This document shows, one piece after another, positions 26,036 to 36,245 of a DNA stretch of 64,000 nucleotides. The stretch is from Gibbula magus (lineage: Eukaryota > Mollusca > Gastropoda > Trochida > Trochidae). The stretch's first letter is position 1. Every line of letters begins with the position of its first letter. The stretch is from assembly GCA_936450465.1 (NCBI GenBank), contig OW388296.1, forward strand, positions 33,487,875-33,551,874, written 5' to 3'. Made by a program: the position numbers and the translations under genes. The notes beneath the pieces are model-generated. The model saw nothing but the letters and a program-made list of their open reading frames with translations, had not been told where the DNA came from and did not search any database.

Positions 26036-26322
26036 ATTTGCGCGTAGTGGGCATGACCTCCGACTAAGCTATGTCCATTTTGCAACCACAATGTCTTTGC
26101 TACCCTTTTACGCCCCTTCTTTCACTTCGAGCCAACCTCGAGTTACCATAATTAATGGTCATGCTTATTTTCATTTTATGGACGCTTTCGTTCTATGCAG
26201 GAAGAGTTGCCTGTGTGCATGTTTTACTTGCTGGCAGAATCAGAGCTATGTCTGTAGAACTGGCTCGAGGAAAGACGACTGACTTTGAATCTTTAGACAA
26301 TGGTGTTCCTTCAACTTCCAAA
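26036..26322. other. Short interval, nothing recognised
   Basis: A 63-codon plus-strand frame (26091-26282) has no recognisable domain; I do not call it. Confidence 0.45.
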
Positions 26323-26527
26323 CGAAGGGCATGACTCTTGCCAGTCTCCATTACTGGCTGATTTAGGCCTTGCAGTATTTCTTTAAGAAATCTGTCCTAG
26401 GAAATTGGGACCCACTATGCATTTCAGGTGCAGCAACCCATTATGTAGACACGGCATAGCGAGGGAATTACTGCAAGGCCTAATTCGGCCAGTAATGGAG
26501 ACTGGCTAGAGTTATGCCTTGCCTTGC
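26323..26527. mobile_element. Fold-back MITE family M2, copy 1
   Basis: Left arm gggcatgactcttgccagtc ... ggccttgcagtattt and right arm attactgcaaggcctaattc ... gactggctagagttatgcc are inverted repeats of about 60 bp with few mismatches, around an 80-bp centre. A second copy sits at 35412. No coding capacity. The DNA could extrude, or the RNA fold, as a long hairpin. Confidence 0.88.
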
Positions 26528-27429
26528 CAGTGCTATAACTCCGAGCTTCATGAAATACGCCCAGAGCCACAATATATATTCGGACTGTTTACGTTTCCCA
26601 GAGTGTTTATACAGTGAGGTCTACATCGTCAATAACGTGACCATTACTTATCTTTACCTATGTAGGGAACAGAAGGCGAGAAGATCAAAGCTTCCGTTTG
26701 TTTCTCCAGGAAGAATCAGGTAAATATCTTACCTGGGAGAGGCAGATATAATGCGGTAATTAACACAGACCATTTGGCCAGGTATCCAGGGGATACTTGT
26801 TTTATGCTATTTGTATGTGTGCAGGAAACGATACGCCAAGAACTAAAACATTGTGCCACGATTGTTACCGACGGATCTGTGAGAAAAGTAATTTCAAAAC
26901 TTTTACTCGAATTTTCTTTTGGTTTATATTTACAATGTAAACGTGAAATAACAGTCGGTTGCTGAAATGATTCCAAAATATGTAAAAAGAAACAGAAATT
27001 ATGGACAAAAACGAAAGTTTTGTTCAGCTTAGAGGAAAACTCTCCAGTTATCGCCATTAAAGAAAGCACTGCGAACAGTCCCGATATCCCAATTGAAAAT
27101 AATATATAATTGGTTCAACTTCACTAATAATGTCATGTGTACACAAAATTGTCGTCTTCCCATGTATGTAAAGTGATCCGAAATGCGTATGTGGTTATGT
27201 TGAAAATACATATCACTTCTTTTTTAAAGTTCAATCGTATCACAATCAGAGGGAGAAACTCTTTATGTCAATAAAGCGCGTACTTAACTCAAAATATGTT
27301 TTAATAAATCTGAAATTATGTCATTTTGTTAAAATGTGATAATATTTAAGTTAGTTCAATCTTATATTCACGAAACCAAACGATTTGTATAATATGCATG
27401 TTTTGTATGTATCAATCTTGACTCTAACA
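26528..27429. other. Gene-poor interval
   Basis: No domain recognised. Minus-strand frame 26716-27069 (117 codons) and its plus-strand counterpart have no family signature; a random AT-rich frame is the simplest reading. Confidence 0.45.
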
Positions 27430-27580
27430 TTTCTTCTTCTCTGTTCAGTATCTGTTGTCTTTACCAAAATGAATGTTATTATATTTTTGTACAATGTATA
27501 TACCAAGGAGATGATGTTCTAAGTTGGACAACTTGTACCCAATCCGATTCTTTGTGAATAAAATATGTTTAAACCAAACC
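27430..27580 (+). mobile_element. LINE-type 3' tail
   Basis: gacaacttgtacccaatccg followed by a short spacer and gaataaaatatgtttaaacc is shared with 33080-33130 (caacttgtgcccaatccag, gaataaaatatgttttcaat). In the second locus it follows a degraded retrotransposon C-terminus, so both are read as the 3' end of one non-LTR family, with an AATAAA signal. Confidence 0.55.
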
Positions 27581-28114
27581 ATGTATGGCTCTCCATTACG
27601 TCACGGCCGTAACGAAAAGATTCCAACTCTTCTCTCCCTTGACTTCACGGCTCGCGTTTTCTGTGCTAAGATTTTAGCGTTCTGCAGGCTTATCGGATAG
27701 GCCAATCAGAAGACTGCTTGCAAAAATAACTTCCGATGTCATCATAAGCATTTACAAGTTTGATAGCTTTCCAATGTTAAATTACACATGTATTTTGTAA
27801 TTTTATCGAAGCAGGCATGTAATTGGTGACAATTTAGAACCATCCCTACTCGACAGTACTGTAGTACCGAATTTAAACGGTGATTTCATTGGCTGTATGT
27901 AAGCAGCTGGTAAGGGGCGTAACTCACAATAGATGACATTGCTTCGCACAGTTTTTGATATCGTTGCGGGCAAGGAAAAAAACGGTTAGATTTCAGCTTG
28001 ATTATTTTCACATTGTCGTGGGAAGATGCATTTATGGTTATGTTATGTAGGTTATGATGTGAAACAGTGTGTCAAAACTTGACCGAGCTATACATAGACA
28101 CGTAAAATGAACCA
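27581..28114. other. Interval without recognised gene
   Basis: Slightly GC-richer near 27590-27670 but with no open frame of note. Confidence 0.45.
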
Positions 28115-28400
28115 CAAGTAAACGCGTTGCACGTGCTGCAAGTATATACCATCTGAGATACGCGAGATGCACAGGCCGAAAAAGCTGCACGAACTTCACG
28201 AGTAAACTTGGCCATGCAAGTTGAACGTGATCCATAATTTGCACGTGCTGCATGAACTTTTACATGTCACGCGATTTGCACGTGCTGCAAGAACTGCACG
28301 AACTTCACGAGTAAACATGGCCATGCAAGCGGAACGTGATACATGATTTGCACGTGCTGCATGAACTTCTGCATGATACACGATTTGCACGGGAAGCAAG
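28115..28400. repeat. 109-bp minisatellite with CACGTG motifs
   Basis: cacgaacttcacgagtaaac occurs at 28188 and 28297 (109 bp apart). Each unit carries two tttgcacgtgctgca blocks. Reverse-complemented, the motif (tgcagcacgtgcaaa, ctcgtgaagttcgtgcag) resembles the units at 24443, so the two arrays look like the same motif in opposite orientation about 3.7 kb apart. Confidence 0.8.
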
Positions 28401-29183
28401 AAGTCATGCACGAGGAAACGGCGTACTCTAAAAAGCTTCAAGACTTTTACATCATGTACATGTACAAACCCGTTGGGAGCTTGAATTATCCTTTAAAATA
28501 TAAATTTAAACTAATGAAGCTATGATTAATAAATGTAGTATCGACATCTTAATTGTCTGCCTAAACCAGTTTATGTTTTTGCTGTTACTATATCTGTTAT
28601 ATTTAAGTTCAATTGATTTAATAATCCGAGATATTTACGGTTAATCGAAATGGTTTTCAGGATTTTATGCACGCTTCTTATTGCAAAGAACAGAATATAC
28701 ATCAGAAAGCGAAAATGAAATTAATTTTATCAACAAAAACAAAAGATAACATGTATGTCACATAAATTGTATCAAGAGAAAAATATGATATTCCTATTAA
28801 TGACTTTATGGTGTCAAAACGCATATCAAATTATATATAAAACGCAACGTTTCAAATGAAATGTGTGTTATATCACAGAAAGACATCATAATTGCACACA
28901 CGAGAAATGACCTAAAAGCGATTTGTTTCTTTTAAAAGGCATGTCAAGTTCCTCTACACGGTGATTGAGGTTGGCAGGCAATGCCTCTTTTAGATGCTGT
29001 TATTTTGTAAATAATATTTTGCGTTCAACTTCATTTAACATAAATATCACCTTTAGCTTACTAGATACTAGACTAAAATTTAGTCTATGGAATTTTGTGT
29101 AATAGCTGTACCTTCATCCTTTTGATTAAATATTTTTAATACTTTCAGTTCCATAGTGTTCACTTGCTGAACAAGAGAATTAG
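28401..29183. other. AT-rich interval
   Basis: No supported gene or repeat. Confidence 0.5.
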
Positions 29184-29690
29184 TGAGCACAGCTCACTCA
29201 TATACCCCCGCTTTTAACATTGGTCAAAGAAGAAAAGTTTCAAAAAGCAGTTAGACATAGTAGTGTTTGAGTTATGAGTGGAGCAAAGCTTGTGAAAGAC
29301 AAAGAAGAAATACTGAGAAAATTTGCATAAATTATGCAAATGAGGGTATGAAACATGCAAAAGGCAGATGTACACATCATGGTGATTGCACATATCAAGT
29401 TTCGTAAAATTTGAACAACTAGTGTCTGAGTTATGAGCGGAACAAAAAGTGAGAATGACAAAGTCGAAAAATGGAGAAAGTTTGCATAAATTATGCAAAT
29501 GAGGGTATGAAACATGCAAAAGGCAGATGTACACATCATGGTGATTGCACATATCAAGTTTCGTAAAATTTGAACAACTAGTGTCAGAGTTATGAGCGGA
29601 AGAAAAACATTTGTGACGGATGCACGGACGGACGCACGGACGGACGTGCTGACCGCTATATACCCCCGACTACGTCGTAGCGGGGGTATA
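29184..29690 (+). mobile_element. 'Pearl'-like non-autonomous element, complete (subfamily P1)
   Basis: In order: 5' palindrome gtgagcacagctcac; catatacccccgc; a tandem core of 159 bp present twice plus part of a third (aaacatgcaaaaggcagatg at 29351 and 29510); an ACGG microsatellite (gcacggacggacgcacgg region, 29616-29647); and a terminal hairpin at 29659-29690, tatacccccg ... cgggggtata, with ctacg/cgtag inside. This order matches bivalve pearl elements, usually placed with non-autonomous Helentron/DINE-1 types. Two overlapping minus-strand frames of about 105-112 codons are products of the tandem core. Confidence 0.85.
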
Positions 29691-30270
29691 ATAAAGATCT
29701 AGACTGTATTAAAGGCTCTCAATATTAAACAGGAAAGGGGCAGGACTAACTAGATACAGGTAATGTAGATCTACATATTTTGTTTGTGTGCGTGCTTGTC
29801 TGATAATACTGTTCCATGTGAAGGAAAATGTGGTAACTGTATTTGACAAATTATTTTTGACTGATTCATCACACTACAGTACATTGGTACTGGAGTCGTA
29901 TTACTGATGTGCCAATCTTTATGATATTTTTTTCACTTTCGAAAGCGGTTGTCTCTAATCATATAAATAAATAAATCATGTTTAGGACAGAAAACAGTTC
30001 TATGATATGTTTGGTAAATATGTATATTATTGTGTATAATTCAATATTTATATATTTGTATATCGTAAAAGGTCTCATGGACCAAAATGTTTATTTAACT
30101 TTTAAAACCATAATAAACTATATCTCTCTCAACAAACACTATACATATCGATATTCTATATGTACGTTTCCCCCTTGTGCGGATTATTTATTTAGATGAG
30201 GTGACTTATATATATCAACTGTCTTACTGTGGTTTCAAGAATACTTTTAGTTATAAAGTGACAAACGGGT
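29691..30270. other. AT-rich interval
   Basis: Nothing recognised. Confidence 0.5.
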
Positions 30271-30480
30271 GAGATGAGATGATTTGGGTTTTATGCCGCT
30301 TTCAGTAATTCACTTATCACGGATGCTAGTATTATTGCAGGAATAAATTCCGCAACATGTGGCTATGTATTGTGATGAAAGCTTTGAGCATCGGTTGGTA
30401 CTAGCGAACCACGGGTGGTACTGCACAGAAACTCAGTGTACCATTGCCCCCAAACCTTACTGCATGTAGACCAATCTCTA
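30271..30480 (-). mobile_element. S1 SINE lacking its tRNA head
   Basis: gggttttatgccgctttcag, gcatcggttggtactagcga and ccacgggtggtactgcac match the S1 tail and body on the minus strand. The match ends at about 30480, before the tRNA-like head. Confidence 0.8.
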
Positions 30481-30718
30481 CAGTAAACGCATTAGTGAGG
30501 TGAAAGCCTGCAACATAATTATAATGTAGTGAAACCTACAAGTTACACAACCGTGGATTATACTACAATAAACAACAATGTATGTACCAAAATCTACTCG
30601 ACGTAGAACATGTAGAGCATGTAAAACAGGTAAATTTATGAATCCCAAGCGGGATTCGAACCAAAGAACTCTTGCTCCAATGCATAGCACATCAACCGAT
30701 GAGCCACCAATTACACAC
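30481..30718 (-). mobile_element. Second, diverged SINE directly adjacent
   Basis: gaggtgaaagcctgcaacat and agtgaaacctacaagttac echo the S1 body, and the right end has an antisense tRNA-like head (gcgggattcgaacc, then gatgagccaccaatta). It differs enough in the head to be another subfamily. Head-to-tail placement with the previous copy suggests a dimer or a nested insertion. Confidence 0.6.
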
Positions 30719-31454
30719 TACAAGTTACGTGACATCATTTTCATTAATATCCAATGTATAATGTACAGTACTGTGCAGAATTAAGTACACCTTATTTCGC
30801 GAATAATACTTAACTTTACACGATAGTGTATGACATCAATACACGTTCCGTTTTGACATACATTGAGAATCATATCATACGTTGACATTAAGACTAATTA
30901 ATTCCAACAATCCGCTTTACCTACATACACAAGGATTTAAAATGTAACAGAAAGATCAATGCAAACAAAACAAAAATTCCAAAGATAAAACCAATATGAG
31001 CCTATAACATAGAATATTCTGAATCGATTGTCATATGGAGTTCAGGGGATTAAGTTTAAATAACCTGGCCCTGATTAAAGAATGTTAAGATTGACAGGTA
31101 AGAATCAATGCAGATGTGCCAAGGAGAAAATAAACTCTGATTAGAATCAAAACAACCAAGGACGCTGTACTTTGCTACCGTATTTTCTCTAATAAAGTAG
31201 GGCAACATTTCAATCAATTTCGTTATTCTGATGTCTACGTTGGAGATAAATCCAGTGGGTTCTGATACATATTATATTAAATTGTTAAGTTCATAACAAA
31301 AACCTGACAAATCCGCCAAAGCGTGTTTTACATGCTGTGTTTTGTTTACCGCTTAGAATCGACAAATATGTATCATGCGCAATCAATGATTTTACAAGTG
31401 ATTTGAGATTAAAATTTATCAGAATATGATTTTTTATTATTATTATTATGTCTG
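30719..31454. other. AT-rich interval
   Basis: No supported feature. Confidence 0.5.
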
Positions 31455-31665
31455 TATAAATACTCTTGGGGTGCTGAAATCGCTTTTACAAAATGTGTTT
31501 GGGCCAGAATTTGGGCATATAAGTTTGAATTTTATAAAAAGTAGAAATGTTATAATTGCAGGTACTGTAGACATTGCACTTGCATTTGGACTTGCATTTG
31601 TTGACGCATTATTACTGTAGGATGTCATAAAACAAGTCCAAAAGCCCTTTTTGACTCTCATATCT
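31455..31665 (+). repeat. Dispersed repeat D1, copy 1
   Basis: ggggtgctgaaatcgctttt (31469) and ttgttgacgcattattactg followed by taggatgtcataaaacaa match 61627 onward (gggtgctaaaatcgat, gatgacgcatcattactg, taggaagtcacaaaacaa). Part of the first block also occurs inverted at 33960-34030. Type of element unknown. Confidence 0.6.
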
Positions 31666-31673
31666 AATCCACA

Positions 31674-31748
31674 GGCTGGGAAAGAAATATGGATATGGGT
31701 ATACTATACCGGGTATACTATACCCATATCCACATTTCTTCCCCAGAC
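31674..31748. repeat. Near-perfect 35-bp-arm palindrome
   Basis: Left arm gggaaagaaatatggatatg + ggtatactatacc; right arm ggtatactatacccatatcc + acatttcttcccc. Arms pair with about 3 mismatches and essentially no loop. Such a site can extrude as a cruciform or, if transcribed, form a stem of about 35 bp. Confidence 0.9.
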
Positions 31749-32299
31749 TCTGATCTAATCTAGTTAACGAAATTTAAAAAATGACAATATCCTAAAACGC
31801 GTATTTCTCAGAAAAATGAACAGATAATGTTTTGAAATTTCAAATTTAGTTTAGTTGCCTTCTGAAGACTTCTGATGATTGACACTGTTTCAATCGTATA
31901 TATCGCCAGCGGATTAAAATATCTTGTATTTTGTATGGTGGCGTTTCTTTTTACACGTGAGTATATTACAATAACTCACTCACTGTAGTTACGATCGTCG
32001 TTACAACCCTGACAAATCCATCAAAGTTGGTTTTAAATGCTGTGTCTATTGACCAATCAGTCAACAAATAACAATAATATAAGTAGAAACCATGATACTG
32101 AGGATAACCTTACTTATCCCAGATAGAGTGGTTTCTCCATATTATTAACCGTTTATAAGTATAAAAGACGCTTTGTTATCGCGTTATCGAAAACCCCGGA
32201 TAGTAAAATCATTCGTAAAATCCTTGTTTAGTGGCTGAATCCCAGTACGGCCAAGATTTATATGCAAGATTCTTCTTTGTCGTTGTCTTTCATCAGATT
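31749..32299. other. AT-rich interval
   Basis: No supported feature. Confidence 0.5.
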
Positions 32300-32430
32300 T
32301 CGTGGCGCAGTAGTCTAAAGCGTTAGCTCACGAACGACTGGTCTTACTGGTTACGGGTTCGAGACGCACTATCGTCAAAACACTGGCGTTTCATATTGTG
32401 CTATATATTGAATTCCTCCTAACAGGGTTT
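32300..32430 (+). mobile_element. tRNA-like SINE head, other family
   Basis: An A-box-like cgtggcgcagtagtctaaag (32301) and a B box gggttcgagac (32355) are spaced as in a tRNA. The sequence beyond does not form a pairing acceptor stem, so this is a tRNA-derived retroposon and not a tRNA gene. Body family not recognised. Confidence 0.6.
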
Positions 32431-32599
32431 ACAAGTGTCTGTGTAAACCCTCCTGGAGGGACTTACAATGTTGTAAGTACAACATACAGGCATTTTGACC
32501 TATTGGAGATTATAATTACTGTATGTTTGTAGATCAGTGAACACATTAACCTTGTTCTCATCAGAGGATCAGTCCATATAGGTATTACGGTATTCGTGT

Positions 32600-33140
32600 A
32601 GGGTATTATAAAAACACCACGTCCCATGTCAGATTTGTCTTGTAAGTAGCGGCCAATAACACATATCTTGATCGGTAACAGTAATTTCTTAGTTCAATTG
32701 GAAGTTTTCTGTAGACAGGCGGGTCAATAAGCTTTAATAATTTAAAGGCAGAATTTGATCTTAATACAATCCTGTATGGAAATCCAAATCTTCCACAAAC
32801 AGTCAACGAAAACATATTTCACCATGTTCATAAATTCATTGGAAAGAGTCAACGGTTCAATTAATACATTAATACTAATGTACGTATTAACCATATTCAA
32901 AGTGCATTTTGTCATAAGAATAACATTTCCAATTGTGTGTTGCCTTAATAATGTATATTACATGTTTACCCACTTCTTCGTCACTTGTAGATTTCTTACT
33001 CTCTTCTGCATATAGTGTGTTATGTATTTTAGCCTTGTCAAATAGTTGTTGATTACGTGGAGAGGGTTTCTATAAGTTTCACAACTTGTGCCCAATCCAG
33101 TTCTTAAATGAATAAAATATGTTTTCAATCAAAATAGGCT
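32600..33140 (+). pseudogene. LINE C-terminus and 3' tail, degraded
   Basis: In the frame that covers 32735-32876 the translation ends in LYGNPNLPQTVNENIFHHVH then KFIGKSQRF and a stop. The LYG-NP...F..VH.FI pattern resembles C-termini of invertebrate non-LTR retrotransposons. Stops upstream show it is dead. The 3' tail shares caacttgtgcccaatccag and gaataaaatatg with 27500-27565. The minus-strand 69-codon frame over it is a shadow. Confidence 0.55.
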
Positions 33141-33459
33141 GGCATATTCTATAGACAAGCGTCTTGGTCTCTTCAGACAGTTTCGTAATTGAAATCTAAA
33201 AAAATACGATTTGTTCCTATTTCCTAACATCTCCAACGCCACTCTCTCAAATGGATTTTATCTTAACCGCAATACCCTTGTTTGAATACAAATAAAAAGG
33301 CGATGTTTTGCCATTCATAAGTCCCTAGGCCCCAGCTCAACGAATAATACGTTAGGAATAGCCTCGGGTCCAGGTGTTTGTTGAGCGTTCTTAAGGCACG
33401 GTCTCTCAGCAAATGAATTCATTAAGTAATATTTTATTTCTTCAAAAACCTGTTCTTAA
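33141..33459. other. AT-rich interval
   Basis: No supported feature. Confidence 0.45.
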
Positions 33460-33795
33460 AGTATTATTTTTTTATGATAAATACCTTAATGCTATTTTGA
33501 TGTCATGTGAAATGTCGAAACCGAAGACATATTTCTATATCTCATCTTGCTTTTATGTTGGTTAGCGTCTGTGAAACGATGTTAGGCTTTCCTGACGTTA
33601 ACACTACTTTTAATTTAATTTTTTTCATAAACGTGTTTTCAAATGTAATATTTTTAATGATAAATACCTTAATGCTGTTTTGGTGTCATGCAATGTTGAA
33701 ATTAAAGAAATAATTCTATAACTCATCTTGTTTTTATGTTGGTTAGCGTCTGAGAAACGATGTAAGATTTCCTGACGTTTACATTTCTTTCGTTG
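33460..33795. repeat. 183-bp tandem duplication
   Basis: gataaataccttaatgct at 33476 and 33659, followed in both by a gtcatg string, ctcatcttg(c/t)ttttatg and ttggttagcgtctg(t/a)gaaacgatgt. Two diverged copies 183 bp apart. Confidence 0.85.
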
Positions 33796-33888
33796 GCTGA
33801 GTCGTGACACAGTCATGGCAGTTGATTTTTATATGTGTTATAACGAATCATATTGTCTGTCCCCCATTCATTACACATGTCGTAGGTC

Positions 33889-34049
33889 TTAAAGGGTCAG
33901 TAGCACGGTCACGGTCAGTAGCACGGTCTTTGCAAATTTTGCTAACATTTTTGCCAAAATCTATGTTGAAAAAGCGATTTCAGCACTCAATGTGTATTTG
34001 AACAAACAAATAAAAGTATCATACCCCGATAAATGACATTGTGAGTACT
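33889..34049. mobile_element. M1-related MITE fragment containing an inverted D1 piece
   Basis: ttaaagggtcagtagcacgg (33889) is an M1 left end; the next 15 bp repeat agcacggtcacggtcagtag. The interior ttgaaaaagcgatttcagca is the complement of repeat D1. It directly abuts the next M1 copy at 34050. Confidence 0.55.
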
Positions 34050-34581
34050 TTAAAGGGGCTGTAGCAAGTTTTCTTGCAAATTATATTCTATCAAATTTCC
34101 CATTTATAATGATTGTTTATGTCATTCATATTTACTTTAGAGGTTAAAACATCTTATTACACAAACCAATTATCCGTAGTTGTAATAACGGCGTTGCGTA
34201 TGAAGCATAATTGCGTATAATCTCGGATTACAAAAACGATTCCCATGGCTTTACCGAACTGTACACTCATTTTTAACTTGATTTTCCGAAGAGAGAACGG
34301 TGTCTTACTATAATACTATTGTTGACATTATTTTTCAACTACATTTCATCAAATATCCGTAGTAGTAATACGGTGGTGCGTATAAAGCTAAAATTGCATG
34401 GCGGCCATTTTATTGTGTTTTATTATTTATGACAAAAACGATTGCCATGGCATTATGGAACCATGTACACTCATTTTTTCCGAAGAGAAGAGCTTAAGGA
34501 TGTTTAACTATTGGTGACATTATTTTTTAAATAGATTTCATCGACTTATTTCAGGGAAAAAACGTGCTACTGCCCCTTTAG
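34050..34581. mobile_element. M1 MITE, 524-bp form with internal duplication
   Basis: Ends ttaaaggggctgtagc (34050) and gtgctactgcccctttag (34581). The left flank is TTAA and the right is TTAG; a TA-only duplication fits both sides without mutation. The interior holds two versions of atccgtag(t/t)tgtaataacgg-type sequence about 190 bp apart, explaining the larger size. Confidence 0.85.
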
Positions 34582-35035
34582 GATCCGTTAACGTTCTTAC
34601 AGTAGGATTTGCTAGTCTAGACATTTTCACTTTCTTTAATTTCAAACACAACTTTAACACAAACTTACAGTATTTGTACGATATACTCCCATGTAGTTTA
34701 AATCAAATGTCAAATAAAATTAAGCTTGTATTAATTTTTATGAGATGAATGATATATTTGAGCCATTGTCAAAGAAAATATTTACAGAAGAGCTCTAATT
34801 AAGTTATATTTATATTTTCAACCCCGCATCATAAGCTACATTGCCTAATATTCTGAATATTTTGTTAAAAATAATGTTTGCCAAGGCATTGAAGGGCATT
34901 TAGAAGCGGAATACATGTTTATACGAAAAGCAAGACTTCCTGGATTACTCTCCAATTGTGAACATACGCTGCGTTTCGAAGTATATGCTTTCTCATTCAT
35001 CAGGTGAGACTGCGAGGTGTAACAAGGAGAGATAC
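34582..35035. other. AT-rich interval
   Basis: No supported feature. The minus-strand 68-codon frame at 34845-35051 runs into the inverted repeat described next and is not called. Confidence 0.45.
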
Positions 35036-35734
35036 ATAAACTGAGGTGCAAAAGAAACTTTACACCCTACTGTTTCACTCATACAGTAAAAATAACCGAA
35101 CAAATTGATATGATAGAAGCGGGATATTATTTAATGTTCAATGTTGACTGATTCGGCAAACAATCATACTCGGTTTGAGTCACTGAAAGGACCAAGGGGT
35201 ATAAAATCATTTTTACACTAACATGACCCCTACCATGTTTATAATGTTGTAAATGTGTGCAGAATGAGGCGCATTTATTGATTTTCCCTTAATTAATTTT
35301 GGAATAATTTATGAATTTAAAACTTCATTTTTCCCCAAAAAATTAAAACCACATAGAATTATTCCATGGCTGATGCCTGCACGTTTCAGCTTTCGAGTCA
35401 ACTTCCCAATTCAAGGCACAACTCTTGCCAGTCGCCATTACTGGCTGATTTAGGCCTTGCAGTATTTCCTTAAGAAATCTGTGTTTAGAAATCCAGGCCC
35501 GCTATGCATTTCTAGTGCAGCGATTCACTATCTTGACACAACAAAGCGAGAGAAATACCGCAAGGGTTAAATCAGCAAGTAATGCAGACTGGCAAGAGTT
35601 ATGTCTTGCGTTTGAAAGTTGCTTTAGAGTACGACTTCGAAAACATAAGATATTTGTAATTGAAAATCAAACATATACATGTATATATGATAAAACCAAA
35701 TGAGGTGTAAACTTTCTTTTGTACCTCAGTTTAT
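35036..35734. mobile_element. Inverted-repeat element, 31-bp ends, about 700 bp
   Basis: Left end ataaactgaggtgcaaaaga + aactttacacc (35036-35066); right end ggtgtaaactttcttttgta + cctcagtttat (35704-35734), complementary at 29 of 31 positions. No transposase. It contains the M2 fold-back MITE at 35412, i.e. a nested insertion. Superfamily not determinable from the ends alone. Confidence 0.7.
35412..35609. mobile_element. Fold-back MITE family M2, copy 2
   Basis: aaggcacaactcttgccagt, ggctgatttaggccttgcag and gactggcaagagttatgtct match copy 1 at 26323 in the same arrangement. Its arms have more mismatches (caagggttaaatcagc for the right inner arm), so it is older. Confidence 0.85.
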
Positions 35735-35867
35735 ATACATAATCAATGAATAGCACACAAGCCATATGTTAACACATGTGAGGAGAAAATTTATCAAGTC
35801 TAGAAATGAAAAAAAAATTTAAAAAATATTGCTGTTTGTTTGTAGTAGACTATCAAGTAAATTTGAA

Positions 35868-36245
35868 GTTAACCTCCCTTGTAAGCGGATACTCGGCAAT
35901 GACATGATGCCAATTTAATGCCTGTGACTCCATTAATGCCTCGTAGACAATCCTCAAATGAAACCAAACCACAACATTTATACCATTTGTACAGTTTCAA
36001 CAGCATATTTATATTTCTTAAAACATTCAAATTAACTTTGTCGACATATGAGAAGATATTGTATTAAAGCTACTGTATGCGATGTATACGTATAATTAAT
36101 CACAGTCGTATAATTCGAGGAGAGGCATTTGCGAAAAAACGAGACCTCCCTTGCCGCTGTCCCAGATGGGGAATCCTTTAGTCTATTTTGAGCCCAACGC
36201 TGGACGAATTGACCACGTCCCCTGAAAATCAAGGGACGTAACTCT
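35868..36245. repeat. Possible element bounded by inverted acctcccttg
   Basis: gttaacctcccttg at 35870 and caagggacgtaactc at 36229 face each other. The same short string occurs at 39875, 41685 and 61908. The interior has no gene. Confidence 0.35.

Noticed and set aside
29214..29557. Two overlapping Cys/His-rich minus-strand frames of 105-112 codons
   Set aside because: They consist of the tandem core of the P1 element; the internal repetition of the peptide mirrors the 159-bp DNA repeat.
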